A stretch of 64,000 nt of DNA from Pseudomonas fluorescens (GCF_001708445.1 NZ_CP015637.1:5643001-5707000), one strand, 5' to 3'. Shown: positions 7,988-17,602, counted from the stretch's first letter. Numbers and translations are program-made. The notes: a model not told the origin generated them from the letters alone.

Positions 7988-9139
7988 ATGTTGAAATGCA
8001 ATGAGCTCTACCACCTGACCACCGGCAGTGAAGAAAGACCGTTCTGGAAGGACCGCGCGAATGACGCTCAGCCTGATATCCAGTGCGCCATGGGCTGTGG
8101 CGCGCAACCTTCCGATCCGGGGCCGCAACCAGACTCAGGCCTGCCGCAAGAAACGCTGACCGCAGCGATTTCGACCACCCCCACCAGCATGAAAGACGAG
8201 CTGGCCGCCGCCCAGGAAATCTGTTCTCGGGCCAAGACCGCCGTTGTCGAGATGTTCAGCCACGCCCGCATGGGCCGCTCCCTGGAGCTCGAACAGGTCG
8301 GCGCGCTGGTCGACGACATTTCTGCTTCGATCGCACGCCACCCCAATGCCTTTATCAGCCTCGCACGCCTTAAAAGCATCGACGATTACACCTATATGCA
8401 CTCGGTCGCCGTGTGTGCCCTGATGATTGCCCTGGGTAATCAATTGGCCCTGCCGGCGCCATTGATTCGCCGGGCGGGGCTGGCCGGGCTGCTGCACGAC
8501 ATCGGCAAAATGGCCATCCCGGGCGCCATCCTCAACAAGCCGGGGCGCTTGAGCGGCGACGAATTGCAGCTGGTTCGCACCCATCCGCTGGAAGGTGAGA
8601 AAACCCTGGTGGCGACAGCGCAGATGTGCGAAATGGTCGTGGACGTGTGCCTGCATCATCACGAAAAAGTCGACGGCACGGGCTACCCCCATCAACTGGC
8701 GGGAGAACAAATCAGTCTTTTTTCTCGAATGGCCGCGGTGTGTGACGTCTATGACGCGATCACCTCGGACCGTTCCTATAACCAGGGTTGGGACCCTGCG
8801 GTCGCCATCCAGCAAATGTCGACCTGGGACGGGCATTTCGATGATGAGGTATTCCGGGCATTCCTGAAGTCCGTGGGTATCTACCCCGTCGGTTCTATCG
8901 TGCAATTGAAAAGCGGTAGTATTGGCGTCGTCATCGAACAACATGCCGACTCATTATTGACGCCAAAAATAAAGTTATTCTTTCTTCCGGTTTTAAATAT
9001 TTACATAACCCCCCGAATAATCGACTTGAGTGATCCGGCACAAACCGACCGAATCATTGCGCGCGTGCCCCCGCAGCGCTATGGCTTTAAAAATACCGAG
9101 CGTTTATGGCTCGACGATACCGCTCACGAACAGCACTGA
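7988..9139 (+). CDS. HD-GYP domain cyclic-di-GMP phosphodiesterase
   Basis: 383-aa cytoplasmic enzyme predicted to hydrolyse c-di-GMP. Residues 1-120 form a variable N-terminal part with two Cys (CAMGCG) and no clear sensor domain. The HD-GYP domain follows: LLHDIGKMAIP (His-Asp near residue 170), LVRTHPLEGEK, LHHHEKVDGTGYP (about 222-234, the GYP motif) and AVCDVYDAITSDRSY. All metal-binding and signature residues are present. The C-terminal about 70 residues resemble the short extension found on many Pseudomonas HD-GYP proteins. GAGGGC before the ATG serves as Shine-Dalgarno. It is 75 bp after cheV and 131 bp before a chemoreceptor, so it probably ties chemotaxis to c-di-GMP level. Confidence 0.92.
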   Translation: MLKCNELYHLTTGSEERPFWKDRANDAQPDIQCAMGCGAQPSDPGPQPDSGLPQETLTAAISTTPTSMKDELAAAQEICSRAKTAVVEMFSHARMGRSLELEQVGALVDDISASIARHPNAFISLARLKSIDDYTYMHSVAVCALMIALGNQLALPAPLIRRAGLAGLLHDIGKMAIPGAILNKPGRLSGDELQLVRTHPLEGEKTLVATAQMCEMVVDVCLHHHEKVDGTGYPHQLAGEQISLFSRMAAVCDVYDAITSDRSYNQGWDPAVAIQQMSTWDGHFDDEVFRAFLKSVGIYPVGSIVQLKSGSIGVVIEQHADSLLTPKIKLFFLPVLNIYITPRIIDLSDPAQTDRIIARVPPQRYGFKNTERLWLDDTAHEQH

Positions 9140-9270
9140 ACCAATAAGCTGTACCGCATATATCTATGCGTAAGCAGCCCATGATTAAGCGTTAAGCCTT
9201 GCGTGCAAAACAACACTCGAATACCGACATCCCATTATGTTGGTAACTACTAGCAAGGGCAGGAAATACC

Positions 9271-11433
9271 ATGAAATTCAACTCATTGCAGACGCGCATA
9301 TGCTTCACCGCCGGACTCTGCCTGTTTATCTCGTGCGCGAGTCTGGTCTTATATGGGCTTTATTCCTCGAATGCCAACCAGGCCTATGTGGGCACTGAAG
9401 TTTCCGCATTGATTGAAAGCGCCACCATCCGTGAAGTGCAAAACCTCGCGGAGTCCCGCGCCAACGTCATTAAGGCAAAGTTGCAGAATGCCTTGAATGC
9501 CGCGCGCGCACTGGCTGATGTGCTGGGGGCCAGCAAGGCTGCACAAAGCCCGTTGACGCTGGGCCGGGATCAAATCAATACGATGCTACTGAGCGTGCTC
9601 AAGGACAACCCCGACTTCAACGGCACCTATTCGTGCTGGGAACCGGATGCGTTGGACGGCCAGGATCAGGCATTTCGTAACAACGAGGGCGGTAACAACC
9701 CGTTGACCGGCCGCTTCACTCCTTATTGGACGCGCAGTTCGGATGGCCACATTGCCGTGCAGCCACTGGTCGAGTATGACTCCGATGCCCGTCATCCCAA
9801 CGGCGTGCCCAAGGGCGGCTGGTACTCGGGCCCTCGGGATACCCAGAGGGAAAGCGTGCTGGACCCGATCCCCTATGTGGTGCAAGGCAAGAATGTATGG
9901 CTGACAACCCTCTCGGTGCCGATCACCGCGAACGGCAAGTTTTACGGGGTGGTGGGCGCTGACTTCGATATCTCGTTCATCCAGAAACTCAGCGAGCAGA
10001 TGTCCGCCGACCTGTATGGCGGCAACGGCTCCGTATCGATCCTGAGCCATCAAGGGTTGGTGGTGGCTGACAGTAAACGGCCGGAACTGATCGGCCAACC
10101 GTTGAAGACGCTGCTGCCCGACACCTGGGACAAGGTGCTGGCCAATGTGCAGAAAGGCCAGGGGGACAGCCGACTCAACCAGGACTCCCAGGAAATCGAA
10201 GTGCAGATGCCCATCACCCTGGGCCGCAGCGAAAAACCTTGGGCCATCCTGATCCACTTGCCCAAGGCCGTGGTCATGAGCCAGGCCATAGCCCTGGAAA
10301 AGGAACTGCAATCACGCGGCGTCAAGAGCAGCATCTGGCAGGTGTCGGTTGGCGTGGCCATTTCCCTGCTGGCGCTGCTTGCACTGTGGTTTGCCACCGC
10401 GAAAATCGTCGGGCCGATTCGTGAAGCCGCCGCCTTGGCGGCCAACATCAGCCTGGGGGACTTCTCGCGTCGTCTGGTGCAAAAATCCGAAGATGAAGTC
10501 GGCCAATTGTCCTTTGCCTTGAACGATATGTCGGAAAGCCTGCAACGCCAGGTGCGGGTGGCCGAACGCATCTCCGAAGGAGACCTGGACCTGGAAGTGC
10601 GCCTGTCCTCGCCCAACGACACCTTGGGCAAATCCCTGGAGAAAATGGTCGGCAACTTGAACGCCTTGATCTCCCAGGTGCAGGCCAGCGCCACGCAAAT
10701 CACCGGCAGCTCGGCGCAGGTCACCGAATTGAGCCAGTCACTCTCCGACGGGGCCTCCAACTCGGCGTCATCCATCACCGAAATCAGTGCGGTCATGACC
10801 CAAATGGCAGCGCAGACCAGCGACAACGCCGCCAACGCCAAAAAGGCCGATGAGCAATCCCAGGCGTCGCGTGCCGACGCGGGGGAAAGTGACAAGCTGA
10901 TGAGCGAATTGATTGCAGCCATGGCCGAGATCGACAATTCGGGCAAGGACATCACCGCCATCATCACCACCATCGACAACATCGCCGCCCAGACCAACCT
11001 GTTGGCCCTGAACGCTGCGATCGAGGCGGCACGCGCCGGGGAACTGGGCCGCGGTTTCGCCGTGGTCGCCGACGAGGTCAGGAGCCTGGCCGCCCGTAGC
11101 GCGGAAGCAGCCCAGCAAACAGCCGCGCTGATTGCCGACTCGTCGACCAAGACCCAGCGCGGCATGGTGATTGCCGGTCGTACCGCCGACTCACTGAGGA
11201 ACATTGTCAGCGGTACCAGTGCTGTCTCAAGCCTGGTGTCGCTGATCTACCAAGCCTCCAGTGAACAGGCGTCCGGTTTGCAACAGGCCAGTATCGGCCT
11301 GGAGCAGATCGATGAAGTCACTCAGCAGAACCAGGTCAACTCCCAGCAATGCGCGGTGGCTGCCAGGAACCTGTCAGAACGGGCCAACTCCATGCAGCAA
11401 GGGTTGAGCCGCTTTAAAGTCAAAGCCTCGTAG
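9271..11433 (+). CDS. Methyl-accepting chemotaxis protein with periplasmic dCache sensor
   Basis: 720-aa chemoreceptor. TM1 about residues 10-31; a large periplasmic region about 35-350 of dCache type ([43 protein letters not shown]); TM2 about 355-377; HAMP about 378-432; then a cytoplasmic signalling hairpin whose tip carries [20 protein letters not shown]. It senses a small molecule outside the inner membrane and controls CheA. The strict amino-acid dCache signature was not evident, so the ligand is open. No CheR-docking pentapeptide at the C-terminus. AGGA precedes the ATG at normal distance. A GC-rich hairpin (11447-11471) follows the stop. Confidence 0.93.
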   Translation: MKFNSLQTRICFTAGLCLFISCASLVLYGLYSSNANQAYVGTEVSALIESATIREVQNLAESRANVIKAKLQNALNAARALADVLGASKAAQSPLTLGRDQINTMLLSVLKDNPDFNGTYSCWEPDALDGQDQAFRNNEGGNNPLTGRFTPYWTRSSDGHIAVQPLVEYDSDARHPNGVPKGGWYSGPRDTQRESVLDPIPYVVQGKNVWLTTLSVPITANGKFYGVVGADFDISFIQKLSEQMSADLYGGNGSVSILSHQGLVVADSKRPELIGQPLKTLLPDTWDKVLANVQKGQGDSRLNQDSQEIEVQMPITLGRSEKPWAILIHLPKAVVMSQAIALEKELQSRGVKSSIWQVSVGVAISLLALLALWFATAKIVGPIREAAALAANISLGDFSRRLVQKSEDEVGQLSFALNDMSESLQRQVRVAERISEGDLDLEVRLSSPNDTLGKSLEKMVGNLNALISQVQASATQITGSSAQVTELSQSLSDGASNSASSITEISAVMTQMAAQTSDNAANAKKADEQSQASRADAGESDKLMSELIAAMAEIDNSGKDITAIITTIDNIAAQTNLLALNAAIEAARAGELGRGFAVVADEVRSLAARSAEAAQQTAALIADSSTKTQRGMVIAGRTADSLRNIVSGTSAVSSLVSLIYQASSEQASGLQQASIGLEQIDEVTQQNQVNSQQCAVAARNLSERANSMQQGLSRFKVKAS

Positions 11434-11446
11434 CACCTGCAACGGC

Positions 11447-11471
11447 GCCAGGGGGGCACTGTTCCCCTGGC
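11447..11471 (+). terminator. Hairpin after the chemoreceptor gene
   Basis: GCCAGGGG-ggcactgtt-CCCCTGGC, eight-base perfect stem 13 bases after the stop codon. No T-run follows, so it may be a weak terminator or an RNA-stability hairpin. Confidence 0.45.
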
Positions 11472-11580
11472 CCGATACAAGAAACTCCGTCCCTATTCAT
11501 GAAATATTAAGATTTGCCTCCCTATACTCACCGATTGCGCGCCGTTCCCCCGAACGGCCACTGCTCCGGTAGCCCGCCCC

Positions 11581-13020
11581 ATGACGCGTCCCGTTCCTCT
11601 GCTACTCCTGCTGGCTGGTCTGTTGTTCTTCTTTGCGCTGGGTAACCATGAATTGCAAGGCTCCACCGAAGCCCGCGTCGCCGGGATCGCCATGGCCATG
11701 CATTTGGACAATGATTGGGTGGTGCCCCGGCTGTTTCGCGAGCCCTTCCTGGAAAAACCACCCCTGAGCCTTTGGCTGGACGCCGGGGCGATTCGCCTGT
11801 TCGGCGGCACGCCTGGGGCGGTGCGCCTGGCGTCCGCGTTTGCCGGATTGTTCAGCGTGATGCTGCTCTACGGGATGCTGCGCAAGTTCGGGCGGCCGAA
11901 AACACTGGCGTTCTGCGCGGCGTTGATCCTGGCGACCATGGCCAGTTACTGGAGCAATGTGCGTGGGGTGGGTGAGGATGCCTTGCTCAGCCTGGGCGTG
12001 ACCACCGCACTGCTGGCGTTCTACCAGGCGATGCGCCCCGAATCCGAGCGGCCAGGCTCCACAGCCTGGGCTTGGGCGTTGTTTACCGTTGGGATGGCAA
12101 TCGCCACCCTGAGCAAAGGCGTGCTGGGCCTGGCGATGCCCGGCATTGTGATTTTTGTCTACCTGGCCAGCACCAGCCTGATGGACAAACGCCTGCGCAT
12201 CGGTGATTGGCTCCGCCCGGCGCTGTTCACCTTGCTGGCATTGGTACCGTTGCTGATCTGGCTGGGCTTCCTGTTCCAGCGCGGCGGCATGCAGGCCGTG
12301 GGCGAAGTGCTGTGGACCAACAGCGTCGGGCGGTTCAGCGGCTCGTTCGTCGAAGCCGGGCACTACGAACCCTTCTACTACTACCTGGTGAAACTGCCGG
12401 AAGCGTTTTTGCCGTGGAATATCCTGGTGTACCTGGGCCTGTGGCACTTTCGTAAAAGCCTGGTGCGCAACCGTTACCGCCTGTTCTTCAGCGTGTGGCT
12501 GGTGGCGCAATTCACGCTGCTGACCCTGGCCTCAAGCAAACGCACGGTTTACCTGATGGCGTTGACGCCGGCCGCCGCGGTGCTGGCGGCGGAATATGCG
12601 CGAGTGCTGCTCGAATGGCTGAAGGCTAACAAGCCGGCGCTGTACCAACACCATCGGCGCGTGGTTGGCGGTGCCTTCACGTTGCTCATCGCCTGCTACC
12701 TGGGCGCTGCATTCTGGTACGCGCCCAAGGCTGACGAGCGCCAGTCATTCGTGCCGGTGATCAGTCAGATCCAGGCACTGCAAGCCGAGGGTAAAGAGGT
12801 GGTGTTGTTCCAGCCCAACGAGCGAATCGACGGGGCGAGTGTGTTCTACCTGCAGGCTTACTTGCCGATCCTGCAAACCGAGCCGCAGCTGCGCAGTTAT
12901 CTGGCCGCCAAACCCGGCAACGTTGCGTTGCTGGATCGCACCGAGCAACTGAGCGGCAAGGTGACGGTGATCAAGGAGATGGCAATCAATCGCCAGCCTT
13001 ACTACTTCATCGAGCAGTAA
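11581..13020 (+). CDS. Membrane glycosyltransferase, GT39/ArnT-like
   Basis: 479-aa polytopic protein. The N-terminal TM segment is followed by a periplasmic-loop motif GSTEARVAGIAMAM...NDWVVP and EPFLEKPPLSLWL, which matches the acidic and KPPL signatures of the ArnT/PMT (GT-C) superfamily that transfers sugars from polyprenyl-phosphate donors. About ten further hydrophobic segments reach to residue 385, followed by a soluble C-terminal domain (about 390-479). It could modify lipid A, a surface glycan or a protein; the substrate is not identifiable. No obvious Shine-Dalgarno precedes the ATG. It stands alone, convergent with the UPF0114 gene. Confidence 0.8.
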   Translation: MTRPVPLLLLLAGLLFFFALGNHELQGSTEARVAGIAMAMHLDNDWVVPRLFREPFLEKPPLSLWLDAGAIRLFGGTPGAVRLASAFAGLFSVMLLYGMLRKFGRPKTLAFCAALILATMASYWSNVRGVGEDALLSLGVTTALLAFYQAMRPESERPGSTAWAWALFTVGMAIATLSKGVLGLAMPGIVIFVYLASTSLMDKRLRIGDWLRPALFTLLALVPLLIWLGFLFQRGGMQAVGEVLWTNSVGRFSGSFVEAGHYEPFYYYLVKLPEAFLPWNILVYLGLWHFRKSLVRNRYRLFFSVWLVAQFTLLTLASSKRTVYLMALTPAAAVLAAEYARVLLEWLKANKPALYQHHRRVVGGAFTLLIACYLGAAFWYAPKADERQSFVPVISQIQALQAEGKEVVLFQPNERIDGASVFYLQAYLPILQTEPQLRSYLAAKPGNVALLDRTEQLSGKVTVIKEMAINRQPYYFIEQ

Positions 13021-13035
13021 GGCCGGCACGGGACA

Positions 13036-13524
13036 TCAGTGCTTGGTGAGTTTGTCCAGGTAACCCATGGCAAACGCCGAGACCACGAAGGTCATGTGGA
13101 TGATCACGTACCACATCAGGTGCTGCGGATCGACGTTCTTGGCGTCCATGAAGATGCGCAGCAAGTGGATGGAGGAAATCGCCACGATGGAAGCCGCCAC
13201 TTTCATCTTCAGCGACGAAGAGTCCATGGTGCCCAACCAGTTGAGCTTTTCCTTGTTGTCATCGATATCCAGCTGCGAGACGAAGTTCTCGTAGCCGGAA
13301 ATCATCACCATCACCAGCAAGCCGCCGACCAGGGCCATGTCGATCAACGACAGCAGCACCAGGATCAGTTCGGACTCGGCCATCGAGAACACGCTCGGCA
13401 GCAGGTGAATCACTTCCTGGAAGAATTTCAGCGCCAGCGCCAGCAACCCCAGGGACAAGCCGAAATAGATCGGCGCCAGCAGCCAACGCGAGGCGTACAT
13501 AGCATTTTCGATAAAGCGTTCCAT
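13036..13524 (-). CDS. UPF0114 (YqhA-family) inner-membrane protein
   Basis: 162-aa protein with four predicted membrane segments (about residues 12-35, 50-75, 107-125, 137-155). The openings [20 protein letters not shown] and SLDIDD-type loop ([13 protein letters not shown]) are characteristic of the UPF0114/TIGR00645 family, whose biochemical role is not established. Ends 15 bp from the GT39 gene on the opposite strand; divergent from the lipoprotein gene at 13688, with a shared 160-bp promoter region. Family membership is secure, function unknown. Confidence 0.85.
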   Translation of the reverse strand: MERFIENAMYASRWLLAPIYFGLSLGLLALALKFFQEVIHLLPSVFSMAESELILVLLSLIDMALVGGLLVMVMISGYENFVSQLDIDDNKEKLNWLGTMDSSSLKMKVAASIVAISSIHLLRIFMDAKNVDPQHLMWYVIIHMTFVVSAFAMGYLDKLTKH

Positions 13525-13687
13525 TGGTTCTCACACAGCTTGGCTAGAAATGGCGGCGAGTATACCAGCCGCCACCAAGCACCTGTAACCGCGAGAAAAC
13601 TGACCTGGGCGGCATCTGTAAGAGAATTTTTCTGCTAGTGTCGAGCCCATCAACTCGGCTTCGATGATGTCGGACAGGAAAATTCAA

Positions 13688-15511
13688 ATGATGGATGTGC
13701 GATCCCCTTTGGCCCGTTTTGGCCTGTGTGCGGCGTTGCTGATGATCGGCGGCTGCTCACCCAGTGATGAGCAGAAGCAGGCCACCCTCGAAGAGAAAAC
13801 CGCAAAGTTCGAACAGTCGCTCGACAGTATCCAGGACCCCAAGCTGCGCGACGCCATCGCCGACCTCGGCGGCTCGCTGCTGTTGCTCGAACGGGCGCGC
13901 GCCAAGCTCGCCAGCAAGCCCATCGAGACCGAATACGGCGAAGACAGCCTCGCCCTGCTCAAGCACTACCCCACGCCCCAGGCCCTGGTCGACACCTATA
14001 TCAACGGCTTGTTCGTGCTGCGCAAGACCTCCCACTCCGACTACCTGACCGATCTGCAGCCGATCTTCCCGTTCAATTTCAATACACCGGACCAGTTCCC
14101 GTTCCCTCACGGCCTGGAGTGGCAGTCCGTCACCTTGAGCAACAACAAAGTCATCCCGTTCCAGCCGGAATGGTCGGAGACCGATCCCGGCATCCAGTTG
14201 AGCCCCAGCAGTTCCAACCTGACCAACCCCGATGACCTGACGGTGACCTACCCGTTCATCGATGGCATCGAGACCGAAAACAAGAGCCAGCCGCAGCCCG
14301 TCCGCCTCAAGGGCACGGTGGAAGTGATCGCGCCGGGCAAGGTGTTGACGTTCGATTTGTCGAAGCAGGACGTGGGCCACAAGCGCACTGAAGGCAATAT
14401 CACCGTCAACCTGATGTTGCTTGAGAAGAACTACGCCGAGATCGAACTGACCAACAGCGAACCGCTGGCGCCACAGGTCGGTGAGGATTCCCCCAACCCC
14501 TTGCTGGTGCAAGCACGTGACAGCACCGGGCAATTTCTCACCCGTTCCGGCTCGATCAATGAAAGCAACGCGCAGGTGGCCTTCTACGAGAAACAATTGG
14601 CGCAGATGCAAAAGCAGAAGGTCTGGTCGGATGCGTTTGAAAAGCAGCTGACCGAGGAGCAGAAAGCCTTCGAACACAAGCAGAGCAGTCATTACGCCAA
14701 GGTGTATTTCAATGGCCTGATCGACAACCTGCAAATCAACGTGCTGGATTTCTCCACCGCCACCGTCACCCGCAAGGACCTCGACCTGCCGGTACTGCGC
14801 TTCGACAAGAACAGCCTGCAACAAACCGTACAGGCCCTGCCGATGCCGGTCACCGTGTATGACGACGGCGCCGCCGCCTGGCTCAAGGGCGCGACGATGA
14901 CCGAGGAGCAACTGAAAAACAGCGTCACCATCAGCCAGTCCGTCGACGACGCCAGCGCCGCGCATATCGTGTTCGATCACCCGTTCACCTTTAATGATGA
15001 ACTGGTGGGCAACGAGCGCAATAGCAGCGAGTCGCCAGTGACGTTCTTCGCCGCCGATGAGAAAGGCGAACGTGGGGAGCCCATCGAGTTGCCGACCGAA
15101 GCGTATGAATTGAACCCGGCGCGCGGCACGCTCACCTACGACCTTAACCTGTTCCCGGAAAACCCGGCCTATGTGGTGGGTTCGATCCCGCTGTTCCTGG
15201 CAACGATCGAGAAAGGCGAGATCGACGTGACCAAGCTGCCCAAGGGTCTCTCTCTGAAGGACAACGCGCTGGTTGTCGACCAGAAAGAATTCCCCGCCGA
15301 CAGCTGGCGTTTCTACGCCAAGGACGCCAGCGGCAATTACCTCAAGGAAATTCTCGGCGTGAGCCACCGCGCCGAGGAATACGGCACGGCGTTGTTCGAT
15401 GTGCATTACTTCTATGGCCAGCCGACCGCACTGGAAAGCTATCAACGCACTGACCTGAGCACCGTGCAATACGGTTTCGAGGTCAAGCTGGACAAGCCCG
15501 AGGGCAAATGA
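13688..15511 (+). CDS. Large hypothetical lipoprotein (607 aa)
   Basis: I do not recognise a functional domain. The ATG at 13688 is chosen over 13664 because ACAGGAAA lies 6-7 bases before it and the product begins with a compact lipoprotein signal: positively charged start, FGLCAALLMIGGC lipobox, lipidated Cys, then a polar linker (SPSDEQKQ). Gly-Gly-Cys with Ser at +2 predicts sorting to the outer membrane. The mature protein is rich in beta-type sequence with a helical segment near residues 290-340 (EKQLAQMQKQK...KQLTEEQKAFEHKQ). Its divergent neighbour is the UPF0114 gene. The end is convergent with, and only 6 bp from, the gene at 15518. Confidence 0.8.
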   Translation: MMDVRSPLARFGLCAALLMIGGCSPSDEQKQATLEEKTAKFEQSLDSIQDPKLRDAIADLGGSLLLLERARAKLASKPIETEYGEDSLALLKHYPTPQALVDTYINGLFVLRKTSHSDYLTDLQPIFPFNFNTPDQFPFPHGLEWQSVTLSNNKVIPFQPEWSETDPGIQLSPSSSNLTNPDDLTVTYPFIDGIETENKSQPQPVRLKGTVEVIAPGKVLTFDLSKQDVGHKRTEGNITVNLMLLEKNYAEIELTNSEPLAPQVGEDSPNPLLVQARDSTGQFLTRSGSINESNAQVAFYEKQLAQMQKQKVWSDAFEKQLTEEQKAFEHKQSSHYAKVYFNGLIDNLQINVLDFSTATVTRKDLDLPVLRFDKNSLQQTVQALPMPVTVYDDGAAAWLKGATMTEEQLKNSVTISQSVDDASAAHIVFDHPFTFNDELVGNERNSSESPVTFFAADEKGERGEPIELPTEAYELNPARGTLTYDLNLFPENPAYVVGSIPLFLATIEKGEIDVTKLPKGLSLKDNALVVDQKEFPADSWRFYAKDASGNYLKEILGVSHRAEEYGTALFDVHYFYGQPTALESYQRTDLSTVQYGFEVKLDKPEGK

Positions 15512-15517
15512 CCGAGC

Positions 15518-15835
15518 TTACAGGGCCAGACACTCCTGGCTGCCATTGAGCTGGCGTAAATGAGCCTGCATATGCAGACACCATATTTGCGGATCTGGCA
15601 CCAGCTCATAGCCATGCAGGGTGAGGCTATCCACAATCGATTGCAGCATGTTTTCTGCCACGAAGGGCCCATGGAACGGGCCCTGGGACTTGATGGTGGA
15701 AGGCTGCTCGCCGGTCATTCCGGCGGCAAATAGCAAGGTCCACATCCCGTTATCCCCCGCGAGAGGGCGAATGGAACATTCAATACGGGTAACCAGGCCC
15801 AGGCACTGGCGGGTAAGGCAAAGGTTGCGCGGCAT
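15518..15835 (-). CDS. Small conserved-looking hypothetical protein, 105 aa
   Basis: Cytoplasmic protein of unknown function. The frame stays open to 15877, but the ATG at 15833-15835 is preceded by GAGGG at good distance and begins a convincing sequence (MPRNLCLTRQCLGLVTRIEC). It ends ..LVPDPQIWCLHMQAHLRQLNG. Four Cys residues are spread along it without a metal-binding spacing. No signal peptide or TM segment. Convergent with the large lipoprotein gene. I believe proteins like this occur in other pseudomonads, but cannot name a family. Confidence 0.65.
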   Translation of the reverse strand: MPRNLCLTRQCLGLVTRIECSIRPLAGDNGMWTLLFAAGMTGEQPSTIKSQGPFHGPFVAENMLQSIVDSLTLHGYELVPDPQIWCLHMQAHLRQLNGSQECLAL

Positions 15836-16264
15836 GGCGGCGACCCTCGGTAGATCGGTGTTCAGCCCCGATGACACGGCGAGACTGTCTCTATCCTGCG
15901 ACTCCTGTGGATATCCCTAAGCTCAGAATAGAAGAAAACCACGACAAACCAAGGTTGTAGGGACCAACGGCGTTGCGCTCTCAGGCGGAGTCAATTTAGT
16001 GACGAACCTGCTTAACCCGTGGCGAGCGGGCCTGCTGTGGCAAGCAGGCTTGTTGCGGCGGTTTTTTGTGGAGGCTTTTTGTGGCGAGCGGGCTTGCCCT
16101 AATGCCGTTCAGTTAAGGCTTTTTTGTAGGAGCGAGCTTGCTCGCGAAGAACTTACAGGCGCCGCGTTCATTCAGGAAACACGCGTTATCGTTGACGTTT
16201 TTCGCGAGCAAGCTCGCTCCTACAGAAGGCGATGTACGCTTAACTGCCCCCCATTTTTGCAATA
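15836..16264. other. Intergenic stretch with REP elements before the insertion sequence
   Basis: Contains degenerate TGTGGCGAGCGGGC-type REPs (about 16018-16062 and 16080-16100), a TTAAGGCTTTTTT motif and the REP doublet at 16126-16223. No gene is supported. Confidence 0.6.
16126..16223. repeat. REP doublet (REPIN-like), GTAGGAGCGAG type
   Basis: Two inverted copies of GTAGGAGCGAGCTTGCTCGCGAA (16126-16148 and 16201-16223) around a 52-base spacer that includes CGCGTTATCGTTGACG. The same spacer recurs in the doublets at 17603, 25132 and 63044, so the doublet as a whole, not the single palindrome, is the repeated unit. Confidence 0.9.
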
Positions 16265-16355
16265 CTGATTAACGGGCGATGTGGTTGGCTTGCTTAAATC
16301 TATCCGGCGTCTGTTTGGGGCTTGCCCCAGCGCCACGATGAGAGTCGCGCCTGAC

Positions 16356-16404
16356 GATCCTTAAAAGCCCGTCGGCTTCTGAAGCCGATTTTTATGTCAG
16401 GATC
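16356..16404. ncRNA. Strong structured hairpin in the 3' flank of the IS, candidate guide-RNA region
   Basis: GATCCT-TAAAA (16356-16366), a 5-base bulge, TCGGCTTC (16372-16379), a one-base loop, GAAGCCGA (16381-16388), TTTTTA, a 4-base bulge and AGGATC (16399-16404): nested complementary arms. It lies 90-140 bases past the transposase stop. It could be a bidirectional terminator or part of an IS1111-type seekRNA; sequence alone does not decide. A REP-like GGGGCTTGCCCC lies about 35 bases further out (16318-16329). Confidence 0.4.
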
Positions 16405-16494
16405 TTCGCCAGGCCGGTAGGCCGTTCACGTCATCCGTTGTTCAGCTATCGCAAAACCTGAAGGGTGAATTGTGGTACTGCAACAACCGCAGGG

Positions 16495-17520
16495 TCAGGC
16501 GTTCAAGGCGTCTGGCCCTGCTTCATATTGCGCATGGTGAGCCGCTATCGCCCAAGCGATACGCGCCAGTTTGTTGGCCAGGGCACAGGCCACCACATTC
16601 GAGTGTCGTCGGCGCAGCAGCGCTCGCACCCAGTCGGCCAAAGCCCCCTTCTGATGATCCAGCCTCTGCATGTAAACCCTGGAGCATTGCACCAGCAGTT
16701 GCCGCAGGTGCTTGTCACCCCGCTTGCTGATCCCCAACAAATTGGCTTTGCCGCCCGTGCTGTACTGTCGCGGCACCAAGCCCACTGAAGCCGCAAAATC
16801 GCGACTGCATCGGTATTGCTTGCCATCGCCCATTTCTACAGCCAGAAGGCTGGCGGTGATCGGACCGACACACGGCATGCTAAGCAAACGGCTCCCCAGA
16901 TCATCGTCGGCCAGCTGGCAAGCCAGTTGTTTGTCCAGTTCCTTGATCTGTTCATCCAGGTAAACGAAGTGATCGTGCAGGCGTTGCAACAGCACTGTCA
17001 GCCGCACAGGCAGCTCATGCTCGGCCAAAACAGCTGCCAAACGCTTCATGATGGCTGAGCCTTTGGGCAGGCTGATGCCAAATTCCAGCAGGAAACCGTG
17101 CATCTGATTGGCTGTCTTGGTGCGGTCATGCACCAACGACTCGCGCATGCGATGCAGGACAGACAGGGTTTGCTGAGACTCGGTTTTAGGCGTAACGAAG
17201 CGCATGGACGGACGGGAAGCCGCCTCGCAAATGGCCTCTGCGTCGATAAAGTCATTTTTGTTGCCCTTGACGAAAGGGCGGACAAACTGCGGTGAAATCA
17301 ACTTGGTCGTATGCCCCATCGCCGCAAGCTGACGGGCGATGAAGTGAGAGCCGGCACAGGCTTCCGTTACCACGACGCAGCTCGGCAAGTTGCCGAAGAA
17401 CCGCATCATCTGCGCTCGCGAGAGCTTTTTGCGAAACACCTCGCGGCCCGATTTGTCTTGGCCCAGAAGGTGGAAATTATGTTTGCCGAGATCGATCCCG
17501 ATCAGCGCTGACTCGCTCAT
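16495..17520 (-). CDS. IS110-family transposase (DEDD recombinase)
   Basis: 341-aa site-specific recombinase that moves the element without the usual target duplication. The frame is open to 17778, but the ATG at 17518-17520 begins the family sequence (MSESALIGIDLGKHNFHLLG), and the upstream part is read-through of a REP. The RuvC-like N-terminal domain has the expected acids: Asp in GIDLGK, Glu in VVTEACAG, and two Asp in NDFIDAEA. The C-terminal domain has MPCVGPITASLL and a serine in QYSTGGKANLLGISKRGDKHLR, the predicted nucleophile. No frameshift or missing residue was seen, so it may be active. A CACCCTGCGA/TCGCAGGGTG hairpin (17545-17577) lies just before the start codon. Confidence 0.92.
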   Translation of the reverse strand: MSESALIGIDLGKHNFHLLGQDKSGREVFRKKLSRAQMMRFFGNLPSCVVVTEACAGSHFIARQLAAMGHTTKLISPQFVRPFVKGNKNDFIDAEAICEAASRPSMRFVTPKTESQQTLSVLHRMRESLVHDRTKTANQMHGFLLEFGISLPKGSAIMKRLAAVLAEHELPVRLTVLLQRLHDHFVYLDEQIKELDKQLACQLADDDLGSRLLSMPCVGPITASLLAVEMGDGKQYRCSRDFAASVGLVPRQYSTGGKANLLGISKRGDKHLRQLLVQCSRVYMQRLDHQKGALADWVRALLRRRHSNVVACALANKLARIAWAIAAHHAQYEAGPDALNA

Positions 17521-17544
17521 GATGATGGCCTCCAAAAACAAAAC

Positions 17545-17577
17545 ACCCTGCGAAAGCGTAGCCCTCGCAGGGTGTGG
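17545..17577. promoter_or_regulatory. Hairpin upstream of the transposase gene
   Basis: CACCCTGCGA and TCGCAGGGTG, ten-base perfect arms around an 11-13 base loop, 25 bases upstream of the transposase ATG. It may restrict transposase expression or be part of the element's end. Confidence 0.5.
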
Positions 17578-17602
17578 GGGTGACCATCTCATTAGCCCGC
17601 TT

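Larger units (their letters stand above)
16265..17595 (-). mobile_element. IS110-family insertion sequence (probably IS1111 group), approximate limits
   Basis: One apparently intact transposase gene (16495-17520) with about 230 bp of non-coding DNA beyond its stop and only about 75 bp before its start. The long 3' flank is the layout of the IS1111 group, where the guide (seek) RNA lies downstream of the transposase. It lies between REP doublets at 16126-16223 and 17603-17700; relatives such as ISPpu9 and ISPpu10 are known to target REP sequences. Ends are estimates: I found no terminal inverted repeats, as is normal for this family, and no clear split REP. Confidence 0.65.

Noticed and set aside
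13757..15469. 570-codon open frame antisense to the large lipoprotein gene
   Set aside because: No start signal and typical antisense composition; the plus-strand frame has a Shine-Dalgarno, signal peptide and lipobox.
16018..16110. Sequence left of the IS considered as the other half of a split REP target
   Set aside because: The palindromes there are degenerate copies of another REP family and do not join cleanly with the sequence right of the IS, so the insertion point cannot be fixed from this window alone.
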